From contig CAWJCL010000002.1 of NCBI GenBank assembly GCA_963841425.1, forward strand, positions 1,178,001 through 1,242,000: a DNA stretch of 64,000 nucleotides, given 5' to 3'. Source of the DNA: DATEOR01 sp963841425 (GTDB lineage Bacteria; Actinomycetota; Thermoleophilia; Gaiellales; Gaiellaceae). Of this stretch, positions 26,545 through 34,097 are shown one piece after another. The translations under genes were made by a program, and so were the position numbers. Every line of letters starts with the position of its first letter. Within the stretch, counting starts at the first letter, position 1. The notes beneath the pieces were generated by a model. The model was not told the origin of the DNA. It saw nothing but the letters and a program-made list of their open reading frames with translations, and searched no databases.

Positions 26545-27992
26545 CGGGGGTCCATCCGCCCGGCGAGTATCCGGTCGTCGTCGTCGGGAGCGGGCCTGGC
26601 GGTCTCCAGACCGCCTACGCGCTCTCGCGGCTCGGCGTCGAGCACGCGGTCATCTCGCAGGACGACTCGCCGGGCGGCATGTTCCGCAAGTGGCCGGTCT
26701 ACCAGCGACTGCTCTCCTGGACGAAGCCGGACGCGCCCTACGAGCGCACCGCGCGCGAGTACGAGTGGTACGACCACAACAGCCTGCTCGCCGACGAGCC
26801 CGACCTGCGGGCGACCGTCGCCGCCGAGATGGACCGCACGTACATGACCCCCTCCTGCGCGGAGATGGAGCGCGGGTTGGCCGCGTTCGCGGAGCGGGGC
26901 GGCGTCCAGGTTCGCTACGACTGCCGGTGGGAGTCCACGCGCCGGGAGGAAGGCAGCTACGTCCTCGTCACCTCCGACGGCGAATACCGCTGCCGGGCGG
27001 TCGTCTTCGCCCTCGGCGTGACCGACCCGTGGAAGTCGCCGATCCCCGGGATCGAGGAGGTCCCCCACTACGCGGAAACGCCCGTCCCGCGCGAGTTCGA
27101 GGGCAAGAGCATCTTCATCATCGGCAAGCGCAACTCGGGCTTCGAGATCGCCGACGGCCTCGAGCCGTGGGCGCGCCAGATCTTCCTCGTCTCGCCGCGG
27201 CCGGTGCAGACCTCGGTCCTCGCCAACGCAACCGTCCGCGTGCGCTACTTCGAGCCGCTGGAGGACGCTGCCTGGGGCGGCGGCACGTTGGCGCTCGATG
27301 CCGCCGTCGAGCGGATCGAGCGCACGGAGGGCGGCGGCTTCAAGCTCCAGGCGGCCGGGACGACCCATCCCGGGCCGATCGTTCTCGAGGCGGACGCGGC
27401 CATCGCGGCGACCGGCTTCCGCACGCCGCTCCAGGACCTGCGGGAGCTCGGTCTCGGCACCGTCGCCGACGGCCGGATCCCTGCGTTGACGCCGTACTGG
27501 GAGAGCACGACGCTCGAAGGGGTCTACTTCGCAGGAAACACGATGCAGGGCGCCGCCGGCCTGCGAAAGAACGGCGTCGGCAGCGCTTCGGGAACTGTGA
27601 GCGGCTTCCGCTACAACGCCCGCCTTCTCGCCCGGGAGATCGCCAAGCGACTGCACCACACCCAGGAGTGGCACCGGCTCGGCCGCGACGACATCGTCCC
27701 GTTTCTCCTCTCCGAGCTCCGCGGGGGACCAGAGATCTGGACGCAGAAGGGATACCTCGCGCGGGCGGTCTATCCGGATGGGAGCACCGGCATCGTCCCC
27801 CTCGCGCATTTTCTCGACCATTGCGAGCAGGGCTCGGTCGCGGTCACGATCGAGATGAACGCGGAGGGCGAGATCCACCCGGTGACGTACAGGCGCGCGC
27901 GCCAGGAGATCGACGAGCGGGAACTGCCGCCCCATGCACTGAACGACTTCGGCGGAACGGAGTACCGAGCCGCGCTGGAGAGCCTTTTGTGA
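26532..27992 (+). CDS. FAD/NAD(P)-binding oxidoreductase (flavin-monooxygenase-like fold)
   Basis: A 486-residue two-dinucleotide-binding flavoprotein. VVVVGSGPGGLQTAYALSR near 17-35 is the FAD site, and FIIGKRNSGFEIADG near 196-210 is the NAD(P)H site in the GxxxSG form seen in the Pyr_redox_3 group. GVYFAGNTMQGAAGLRKNG is the second FAD contact. About 120 residues at the C-terminus (from HHTQEWHRLG on) match no domain I know. The start is TTG 26532 with AGGAAG 7 nt upstream, overlapping the cNMP-domain gene by 13 bp; the next gene overlaps as GTGA. There is no redox CxxC, so it may be a monooxygenase, a quinone or disulfide reductase, or a regulatory flavoprotein. Confidence 0.82.
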   Translation: MAELTGVHPPGEYPVVVVGSGPGGLQTAYALSRLGVEHAVISQDDSPGGMFRKWPVYQRLLSWTKPDAPYERTAREYEWYDHNSLLADEPDLRATVAAEMDRTYMTPSCAEMERGLAAFAERGGVQVRYDCRWESTRREEGSYVLVTSDGEYRCRAVVFALGVTDPWKSPIPGIEEVPHYAETPVPREFEGKSIFIIGKRNSGFEIADGLEPWARQIFLVSPRPVQTSVLANATVRVRYFEPLEDAAWGGGTLALDAAVERIERTEGGGFKLQAAGTTHPGPIVLEADAAIAATGFRTPLQDLRELGLGTVADGRIPALTPYWESTTLEGVYFAGNTMQGAAGLRKNGVGSASGTVSGFRYNARLLAREIAKRLHHTQEWHRLGRDDIVPFLLSELRGGPEIWTQKGYLARAVYPDGSTGIVPLAHFLDHCEQGSVAVTIEMNAEGEIHPVTYRRARQEIDERELPPHALNDFGGTEYRAALESLL

Positions 27993-29341
27993 GGCGACTG
28001 GCAGGCTGGGGTGCGCTCTGCGTCATCCCGCTCGTGGGCCTGCTCGTCCTCCTCGCCGAGCCGAGCTTCGACCTCGTCTGGGAGAACCACCCAGCGCACT
28101 TCTGGCTCGTCGTTCTCGTCGGCGCCCTCTCCTTCGCGCTCGGCTTTCTGCTCGCCGAGGCGGCCGCGCGGCGCGCCGACGCCCGCCTGCTCCTCGTCGG
28201 GCTCGCGTTTCTCGCCACCTCCGGGTTCCTCGTCCTACACGCGCTCGCCACGCCGGGAGTCCTGCTCACCGAGAAGAACGCCGGCTTCCAGATCGCCTCG
28301 GCGATCGGCCTCCTCGAGGCAGGGCTCTTCGCTGCCGCCTCCGCGGTCCGCTTCCACCCCGAGACCTCCGCGTTCCTCGTCCGCTACCGCGGAATCCTCT
28401 ACGGCCTGCTCGTTCTGCACATGGGTGTCTGGGCCGCGGTCTCGCTCTCGACCCTGCCGCCGCTCGACGACCCCGTCACCCCGGAGGACACCCGCGGGCC
28501 GCTTGCCGCGCTCGCCGTGGTCGGGCTCATCGCCTACGGCTTCGGCGTCTGGCGCTACTGGCAGCTCTACCGCGCGCGCTCGCGGCCGCTTCCGCTCGCG
28601 ATCCTCGTCGCGCTCGTTCTACTCTCGGAGGCCATGTTCGCGGTCGCCTTCGCGCGGAACTGGCAGACCACGTGGTGGGAGTGGCACCTCCTCATGCTCG
28701 TCGCGTTCGGCGTGGTCGCGCTCGCGGCGCGGCGCGAATGGCGGCTCGAAGGCTCAACGGCTGAAATCTTCAGCGACATCTACGAGGAGCAGACACGCGG
28801 CCACCTGGAGGAGGTCAGCGTCCTCTTCGCCGACCTGCAGGGCTACACCGCGTTTTCGGAGCGAACGCCGGAGCCCGAGATCAAGGCGATGCTGGACACG
28901 TACTTCCCGGCGGCGGCCGCGGTCCTGCAGGCACACGGCGGCGAGCTCTACAACACCATCGGCGACGCGCTCATGGTCGTCTTCCGCGGGCCAGAGCACG
29001 AGCTTCGCGCAGGGCGCACAGCCCTCGAGTTCCAGCGCGACATGACCCGGATCGCAGACGCGCACCCGGGCTGGCCGCGCTTCCGTGCCGGCGTGAACTC
29101 GGGCGCTGCCGTCCTCGGCGTCATCGACGCCCCCGGAAAGCGCGGCTACACGGCCACGGGCGACACCGTCAATCTCGCCTCCCGCCTCGAAGGCCAGGCT
29201 CGGGCCGGCGAGGTCGTCGTGTCCGAGACGACCTGCGCGGCTCTCGGGGGCCGAGCCGACGTCGAAGAGCTCGAGCCCCTCAGCGTGAAAGGGAAGAGTG
29301 AGGCCGTGCGGGCCTTCGTTCTTCGCCGCCTGGGCGCCTAG
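27989..29341 (+). CDS. Membrane-bound class III adenylate/guanylate cyclase
   Basis: A 450-residue protein with about eight hydrophobic segments (residues 5-250) and a C-terminal cyclase homology domain (265-450). Metal-binding Asp282 (LFADLQGYT) and Asp326 (TIGDALM) and the transition-state residues Asn395 and Arg399 (GDTVNLASRL) are intact. The substrate-specifying lysine is replaced by Asn322 (YNTIGD), and the adenine-contacting position is Thr388. It would make a cyclic nucleotide at the membrane; cAMP is the usual product, but the Asn substitution leaves substrate and activity uncertain. GTG 27989 overlaps the upstream flavoprotein stop. It is the last gene of the extended nuo operon and overlaps the convergent membrane-protein gene by 62 bp. 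Confidence 0.9.
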   Translation: MRRLAGWGALCVIPLVGLLVLLAEPSFDLVWENHPAHFWLVVLVGALSFALGFLLAEAAARRADARLLLVGLAFLATSGFLVLHALATPGVLLTEKNAGFQIASAIGLLEAGLFAAASAVRFHPETSAFLVRYRGILYGLLVLHMGVWAAVSLSTLPPLDDPVTPEDTRGPLAALAVVGLIAYGFGVWRYWQLYRARSRPLPLAILVALVLLSEAMFAVAFARNWQTTWWEWHLLMLVAFGVVALAARREWRLEGSTAEIFSDIYEEQTRGHLEEVSVLFADLQGYTAFSERTPEPEIKAMLDTYFPAAAAVLQAHGGELYNTIGDALMVVFRGPEHELRAGRTALEFQRDMTRIADAHPGWPRFRAGVNSGAAVLGVIDAPGKRGYTATGDTVNLASRLEGQARAGEVVVSETTCAALGGRADVEELEPLSVKGKSEAVRAFVLRRLGA

Positions 29342-29717
29342 AGGGCGCGAGTGCGATCAGCGCCTGAAGGGCGAGGAGCGCGAAGCAGAAGGCGAGCACG
29401 CCGCTCGCCTCCGGCGGAACCGTGCCCGCGGCAATGAAGGGCTCCCGAACGGCGGCACCGATGACGATCCCCGCGACGAGGAGCGCGGAAAGCGTCGCCT
29501 GCAGCCGGCCGAGCGCGTCCATGCGTCCGCCGTTCACCGCGTCCACGACCCGCGCGAAGCAGATGAGGCCGGCCGCCGCCGTGATCGGGACTCCGAGAAC
29601 GAGCAGGTAGAAGGAGGCCGAGGCGAGGCCGAACGCATCCGAGACGGCGGTGGCGAGGATGAGGACGGCGGCGAGCTCCACCGCCATGGCCGAGGCGCCC
29701 GTACGGGACTGCCACAT
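29280..29717 (-). CDS. Small integral membrane protein, function unknown
   Basis: A 145-residue protein with four predicted transmembrane helices (near 11-30, 38-58, 75-92 and 105-125) and an Arg/Pro-rich C-terminal tail. ATG 29717 has AGGGA at good distance. I recognise no family. It is convergent with the nucleotide cyclase, overlapping its last 62 bp, and divergent from the UPF0173 gene across a 69-bp gap in which I see no convincing promoter. Confidence 0.65.
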   Translation of the reverse strand: MWQSRTGASAMAVELAAVLILATAVSDAFGLASASFYLLVLGVPITAAAGLICFARVVDAVNGGRMDALGRLQATLSALLVAGIVIGAAVREPFIAAGTVPPEASGVLAFCFALLALQALIALAPSRRPGGEERRPARPHSSLSR

Positions 29718-29786
29718 GTTTTCCCTGTTCGCGCGCGCGGCAAGAAGTCCTTCGTTACGCTCGACTCAGCGACCCGGAGGAGGAAG

Positions 29787-30482
29787 ATGGCAAATGGCTC
29801 ACTGACCTGGCTCGGACACGCGGCCTTCAGGATCGACACTCCGGGGGGCAAGCGCGTCTACATCGACCCGTTCCTGGACAACCCCAAGTGCCCCGAGCCG
29901 GAGAAGGCGCCCCAGCGCGTCGACCTCATCGCCCTGACCCACGGGCACGGAGACCACGTCGGTTCCACCGTCGCGCTCGCGAAGCAGTTCGAGTGCCCCG
30001 TCATCGCGATGATCGAGCTCCGCGAGTGGCTCTCCGGACAAGGACTGCCCGACGACGCAACCGAAGGCGGCAACAAGGGCGGGACGATCGAGAAGGTTGG
30101 GGTCAAGGTCACGCTCGTCAACGCCTTTCATTCGTCGAGTACGAACGACGGGACCTACGTCGGCGAGCCGGCCGGCCTCATCGTCGAGCTCGAGGACGGC
30201 AAGAAGGTCTACTTCGCCGGCGATACCTGCGTCTTCGGCGACATGGAGCTCATCGGCCGGATCTACGAGCCCGACCTCGCCGTGCTGCCGATCGGTGACC
30301 ACTACACAATGGGGCCGAAGGAGGCCGCGGTCGCCATCGAGCTCCTCGGCGTCGGCCGGTGCCTCCCCTGCCATTACGGGACCTTCCCGCTCTTGACCGG
30401 CACGCCCGAAGCGTGCCGCGAGGCCCTCACGACCGACTGCGAGGTCATCGCGATCTCCCCGGGCGACTCGTACGAGCTGTGA
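29787..30482 (+). CDS. UPF0173-type metal-dependent hydrolase (metallo-beta-lactamase fold)
   Basis: A 231-residue cytoplasmic hydrolase of the UPF0173/YtkL group. It opens WLGHAAFRI and has the metal motif LTHGHGDHVG, a second ligand region in NAFHSSST, the aspartate of FAGDTCVFGD and a C-terminal CHYGTFPLL. ATG 29787 is preceded by an excellent GGAGGAGG site. The physiological substrate of this family is not established. The downstream small gene overlaps its stop as GTGA, so they are co-transcribed. Confidence 0.92.
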   Translation: MANGSLTWLGHAAFRIDTPGGKRVYIDPFLDNPKCPEPEKAPQRVDLIALTHGHGDHVGSTVALAKQFECPVIAMIELREWLSGQGLPDDATEGGNKGGTIEKVGVKVTLVNAFHSSSTNDGTYVGEPAGLIVELEDGKKVYFAGDTCVFGDMELIGRIYEPDLAVLPIGDHYTMGPKEAAVAIELLGVGRCLPCHYGTFPLLTGTPEACREALTTDCEVIAISPGDSYEL

Positions 30483-30760
30483 GAGAGCGCTGGTTCGGGG
30501 CAACGGGGCGGCGCGTGCCGGAGATCGCGGTCGAGGGTGAGGACGACATTCCCCTCGATGACGCGCTGCTCCTCGACGGGGTCGACGACACCGGCCGCCT
30601 CGAGCAGGCCCACGCGCAGGGAGTCCCGGTGGTGGTTCGAGCCGCGAACGCCGAGGCGGTGGGCGCGGCGCTCGAGCGCCCCGAGGTAGCCTGCGTGCTC
30701 GTACCGCCGGAGCAGCGCGGGCTCCTGGACCTCGACTTCCGCCGGCTCAAATACGGCTAG
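30479..30760 (+). CDS. Small hypothetical protein
   Basis: A 93-residue acidic protein of unknown function, starting at GTG 30479 overlapping the UPF0173 stop. It has no membrane segment or cysteine motif. The middle (VPVVVRAANAEAVGAALERP) suggests an alpha/beta domain, and the end LDLDFRRLKYG looks like a conserved tail. It is translationally coupled to the hydrolase, and the DUF1028 gene starts 8 bp after it. Confidence 0.6.
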   Translation: MRERWFGATGRRVPEIAVEGEDDIPLDDALLLDGVDDTGRLEQAHAQGVPVVVRAANAEAVGAALERPEVACVLVPPEQRGLLDLDFRRLKYG

Positions 30761-30768
30761 TCCCGCCG

Positions 30769-31611
30769 ATGTCTCCTAGACCCTCCACCTACTCGATCGT
30801 CGCTTGCGACCTCGAGGCGGCCGAGTGGGGAGTGGCGGTGCAGTCGAAGTTCCTCGCCGTCGGCGCCGGCGTCCCCGCTGCGGAACCCCACGTCGGCGCG
30901 CTCGCCACGCAGGCGCTCGCCAACATGCGCTACGGGCCCGACGGGCTGGCCCTCCTGCGCCAGGGGCTCACTGCCCAGGAGGTCGTACGGCGGCTGACCG
31001 AGGCCGACGACGGCCGTGCCGACCGGCAGCTCGGCGTCGTCGATGCCGAGGGGCGTGCGGCCACTTACACCGGCGAGGGCTGCCTCGAGTGGGCGGGAGG
31101 GGTCACGGGCGAGGGCTACGCCGCCCAGGGCAACATCCTCGTCTCGGAGGAGACGGTCACGACGCTGGGGCAAACGTTCGAGGAGTCGGACGGCAAGCCG
31201 CTCGCCGAGCGGCTACTCGACGCACTCGCGGCCGCGCAGGCCGCAGGAGGCGACCGCCGGGGGCAGCAATCGGCCGCGCTTCTCGTCGTCTCGAAGGACG
31301 GCGGCTACATGGGCACGACGGACGCGGTCGCCGACCTGCGCGTCGACGACCACTCGGCGCCGATCGAGGAGCTTCGCCGGATCTACGCCATGCACGACCT
31401 CCTCTTCGGCGAAACGCCCGAGGAGGAGTGGCTCGACGTGGACGAGCAGATCGCTCTCGAGCTGCGCGAGCGGCTCGACGCGCTCGGCTACGGAGGGGCG
31501 GACCTCGAGCGCGCCTTTCTCGAGTGGGCGGGCACGGAGAACCTCGAGGAGCGGGTGAAGGGAATCGACCGCATCGACCCCGTCGTCCTGGCCGAGCTTC
31601 GCAACCGCTAG
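30769..31611 (+). CDS. DUF1028 family protein (putative Ntn-type hydrolase fold)
   Basis: A 280-residue cytoplasmic protein. The N-terminal 200 residues match the DUF1028 pattern, with TYSIVACD, WGVAVQSKFLAVG, GALATQALAN and the GGDRRGQQSAALLV block. The C-terminal part after residue 205 resembles the small DUF1028-associated domain (peptidoglycan-binding-like) and ends ERVKGIDRIDPVVLAELRNR. Its biochemical role is not established. It starts at ATG 30769 without a clear ribosome site and is the last gene before a hairpin terminator. Confidence 0.88.
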   Translation: MSPRPSTYSIVACDLEAAEWGVAVQSKFLAVGAGVPAAEPHVGALATQALANMRYGPDGLALLRQGLTAQEVVRRLTEADDGRADRQLGVVDAEGRAATYTGEGCLEWAGGVTGEGYAAQGNILVSEETVTTLGQTFEESDGKPLAERLLDALAAAQAAGGDRRGQQSAALLVVSKDGGYMGTTDAVADLRVDDHSAPIEELRRIYAMHDLLFGETPEEEWLDVDEQIALELRERLDALGYGGADLERAFLEWAGTENLEERVKGIDRIDPVVLAELRNR

Positions 31612-31617
31612 ACGAAC

Positions 31618-31714
31618 CTTGTGTTTCACGCGCACAAAGTCCCGCGCTCGGAAAGAGCGCGGCCTTTCAGCCTTCCGGGACGTGCCCCTTCGACTCGGGA
31701 GTGAGAAACACAAG
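31618..31714. repeat. Outer inverted repeat around the terminator between convergent genes
   Basis: Two perfect 10-bp arms, CTTGTGTTTC (31618-31627) and GAAACACAAG (31705-31714), enclose 77 bp that include the hairpin terminator. The 114-bp gap between convergent stops holds nothing else recognisable. Confidence 0.6.
31642..31662. terminator. Bidirectional hairpin terminator
   Basis: A perfect 8-bp stem CCGCGCTC/GAGCGCGG with a GGAAA loop between the convergent stops of the DUF1028 gene and the ankyrin gene. It is followed by CCTTTC on the plus strand and preceded by a short T run on the minus strand, so it could serve both genes. Confidence 0.7.
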
Positions 31715-31725
31715 CGTGGGTGCCG

Positions 31726-32217
31726 TCAGGCGCCGCCGCCCGCGTAGGCGCCATGGCGGATCAAGAGCTCTGCGAGGTCGAGGTCGCCCCGCTGCTCGGC
31801 CTCCATCAGCGGCGTGAAGCCGCCGTGCTGGCGTGCGTTCGGGTCGGCGCCCGCCTCGAGGAGTGCCTCCGCGTTGTCCATCCGCCCGGCGGCCACGGCG
31901 CTGTGGAGGGGAGTCGCCTCGGGCGCGAACTCCTCGTTCGTGGACCGAGCTTCGATGTCCGCCCCTGCGGCGACCAGGGCGCGGACGGTCTCGGGCGAGC
32001 CGAAGAACGCTGCGTAGTGGAGAGCGCTGAACCCGTCTGGGCTATCCGCCGTCGCCAGCTCCGAGTCCTCGCGAAGTACCTCCTCGAGCCGCGCGGCGTC
32101 GCCCATCGCGGCGGCCTCGAAGACGTTTAGCGACCCGGCCTCCGCGGCGAGCTCTCCGGCGCGGTCGCGGTCGCCCTTGTAGAGCGCCTCGAGCACCGGC
32201 CCGAGCTGGCTAGCCAT
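31726..32217 (-). CDS. Ankyrin repeat protein
   Basis: A 163-residue cytoplasmic protein made of ankyrin repeats. Clear units are DGFSALHYAAFFGSPETVRA, EATPLHSAVAAGRMDNAEAL and GGFTPLMEAEQRGDLDLAEL, with a degenerate first unit (NVFEAAAMGDAARLEEVLRE). It probably binds another protein; no enzymatic domain is present. ATG 32217 lies 8 bp inside the end of the Ldh-family gene; a longer in-frame extension upstream is low-complexity shadow. It ends near the bidirectional terminator. Confidence 0.88.
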   Translation of the reverse strand: MASQLGPVLEALYKGDRDRAGELAAEAGSLNVFEAAAMGDAARLEEVLREDSELATADSPDGFSALHYAAFFGSPETVRALVAAGADIEARSTNEEFAPEATPLHSAVAAGRMDNAEALLEAGADPNARQHGGFTPLMEAEQRGDLDLAELLIRHGAYAGGGA

Positions 32218-32938
32218 CGCCCGGGAGTCTGACGCCTGCGGCCCGGGCGCGGAGGCCGGGGACGGGATCGTGCTCGGGCTGGGCGACGAGCATGACCGCC
32301 CCGTGCTCTTCGCCTGCGAGGGAGGAGACGAGCATGTGCAGGCCGACGGCGAGAGCAAAGGCCTTGTGTGCCTGCCCTCCGCCGAAGGGGACGAGGTCCT
32401 CCGGCGGCGCCGCACCCACGAGGACGTCCCCGTAGGTCACCTTCCCCATCGAGACGTCTGCGACGAGGGGCTGGCCCTCCGAGCTCGGCACCGCAATCGC
32501 GAGCGGGTTCGTCCCGGCCAGAGGCTCGCCGCCCTCCGGGTGGGCGAGACGCGGGGGCGAGGTCGCCGTCAGCGCAGCGACGAGCCCGTCCTCCGCGAGC
32601 TTCCGCACCCAGTAGCCGAGGTAGCCCGTCGGGAAGCAGCGGGAGGCGACGATGACGCGTGCGCGGGCCGGCGGGTCGAAGAGCTGCGACTCCACGATCC
32701 GGGCCAGGGTGAGATAGCCGAGCGCGCCGTTTCCCTCCCAACGCTCGTAGCCGTGCTCGACGACAACGCGCTTCGGCGCCGCAGCGGGATCGAGGTCGGG
32801 CAGCTGGGAGAGCCACTCGAGGCGGGAGGTGCCGTGCGCGGGGCGGTTCCGGCGGTCGGCGTCCTCGAAGTGGTCTGCGAGCGTCCGCGCGTCGGCCTCG
32901 GTGAAGCCGAGCCCGCGCAGCCGGTCGTAGGCGGTCAG
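32210..32938 (-). CDS. Compact Ldh-family (malate/L-lactate/sulfolactate) dehydrogenase-like protein
   Basis: A 242-residue protein resembling the NAD-dependent Ldh2/MDG2 family but about 100 residues shorter than usual. The N-terminal helical part ends with the HGTSRLEWL motif (catalytic His of the DSHG type). LAGTNPLAIAVP and FGGGQAHKAFALAVGLHML match conserved blocks, and the end GVRLPGDG matches the family's terminal PGE region. Loops between these blocks are deleted rather than the protein being cut off. The most likely start is CTG 32938, overlapping the mrp stop as CTGA; no in-frame ATG, GTG or TTG lies near. The substrate is unknown. Confidence 0.72.
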   Translation of the reverse strand: MTAYDRLRGLGFTEADARTLADHFEDADRRNRPAHGTSRLEWLSQLPDLDPAAAPKRVVVEHGYERWEGNGALGYLTLARIVESQLFDPPARARVIVASRCFPTGYLGYWVRKLAEDGLVAALTATSPPRLAHPEGGEPLAGTNPLAIAVPSSEGQPLVADVSMGKVTYGDVLVGAAPPEDLVPFGGGQAHKAFALAVGLHMLVSSLAGEEHGAVMLVAQPEHDPVPGLRARAAGVRLPGDG

Positions 32939-34035
32939 GCCGAGACGAGCGGAAGGGGCTTCACGATGCCCACTCCCTGCTCGCGCTTGGTGGACGCGAT
33001 CGCCTGGGCGAGCGCGACAATCGCCTCTGAAACCTCGGTTTCCGGATCGGTCTCGACTATCGCCTCGCCTTCGTCCGACCGGGCGCCGAGCCGCGGGTCG
33101 AACGGGATCCTGCCGAGCAAGGGCGCCTCGACCTCGCGGGAGAGCGCCTCTCCTCCGCCGGAGCCGAAGAGCTCGTCGCCCGAGCCGGCGAGATAGGACA
33201 TGTTCTCGACGACGCCGAGGAGGCGCATGTTCGTCTTCCGCGCCATCTGCGCCGCACGCACCGCGACCTGCTGCGCGGCTCGATGCGGGGTCGTCACGAC
33301 AACCGCCTCGGCGCGCGGCAGAAGCTGCCCAAGCGAGATGGCCACGTCCCCCGTGCCGGGCGGCATGTCGACCACGAGCGTGTCGAGGTCGCCCCAGTGG
33401 ACGTCGGTGAGGAACTGCTCGAGCGCCCGGTGCAGCATGGGCCCGCGCCACATGATCGGCGTGTTCTCGTCGAGGAAGAAGCCGATGGACATGACCTTCA
33501 GGTCCCCCTTCACCGGCGGGACGATCATCTTGTCAACCGCCACGGGGCGCTGGCTGATCCCGAGCATCGTCGGGATCGAATAGCCGTACACGTCGGCGTC
33601 GAGAACCCCGGTCTTGTGCCCGAGGCCCGCAAACGCGGCCGCCAGGTTGGCGGTCAGGGACGACTTGCCCACGCCTCCCTTGCCGCTCGCCACCGCGATC
33701 ACCCGCGTGGATGCGCCGACCGAGATCCCGGGCGTGCGCTCCGAGACGCCTCCGCGCAGGCGCTCCGTGAGCGCGGACTTCTCCTCCGGGGTCATGACGT
33801 CGAACCCGAGGCCGATCGACTCGACGCCTGCGACAGGCGCGAGCGCGTTCTGCACTTGCTCCTCGAAACTGGCCCGGAGCGGACAGCCGGGAACGGTCAG
33901 CGCGATGGTGACATCGACCCGGCCGCCGTCGATCTCGACGTCGCGGACCATGTCGAGCTCGACGACCGAGCGGCCGAGCTCAGGGTCGATCACGCCCTCG
34001 AGCGCCTTGAGAACGTGTTCGCGCGAAACTCCCAC
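32935..34035 (-). CDS. mrp: Mrp/ApbC-type iron-sulfur cluster carrier ATPase
   Basis: A 366-residue cytoplasmic P-loop ATPase. Residues 1-80 are a DUF59/MIP18 domain with the conserved TVPGCPLR. ASGKGGVGKSS (117-127) is the deviant Walker A of the ParA/MinD group, and VVDMPPGTGD and ENMSYL follow. The C-terminal CxxC that binds the bridging cluster in many Mrp/ApbC proteins is absent after ENMSYL, so cluster binding must differ or rely on other residues. The start is GTG 34035 with TAGCCT 7 nt before it and no ribosome site. It leads an operon with the Ldh-like and ankyrin genes and is divergent from the response regulator. Confidence 0.88.
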   Translation of the reverse strand: MGVSREHVLKALEGVIDPELGRSVVELDMVRDVEIDGGRVDVTIALTVPGCPLRASFEEQVQNALAPVAGVESIGLGFDVMTPEEKSALTERLRGGVSERTPGISVGASTRVIAVASGKGGVGKSSLTANLAAAFAGLGHKTGVLDADVYGYSIPTMLGISQRPVAVDKMIVPPVKGDLKVMSIGFFLDENTPIMWRGPMLHRALEQFLTDVHWGDLDTLVVDMPPGTGDVAISLGQLLPRAEAVVVTTPHRAAQQVAVRAAQMARKTNMRLLGVVENMSYLAGSGDELFGSGGGEALSREVEAPLLGRIPFDPRLGARSDEGEAIVETDPETEVSEAIVALAQAIASTKREQGVGIVKPLPLVSA

Positions 34036-34042
34036 GAAATCA

Positions 34043-34048
34043 AGGCTA
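34043..34048 (-). promoter_or_regulatory. -10-like box (TAGCCT) before mrp
   Basis: Minus-strand TAGCCT ends 7 nt before the mrp GTG, consistent with a leaderless transcript. No good -35 is seen. Confidence 0.3.
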
Positions 34049-34097
34049 CCAAGCCTCTCGAAAACAAATCCGACCTCCCGTCCGTCAGGATGAAGAG

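Noticed and set aside
27989..29341. Diguanylate cyclase as an alternative identity for the membrane cyclase
   Set aside because: There is no GGDEF motif; the GDTVNLASRL and LFADLQGYT motifs are those of class III nucleotide cyclases.
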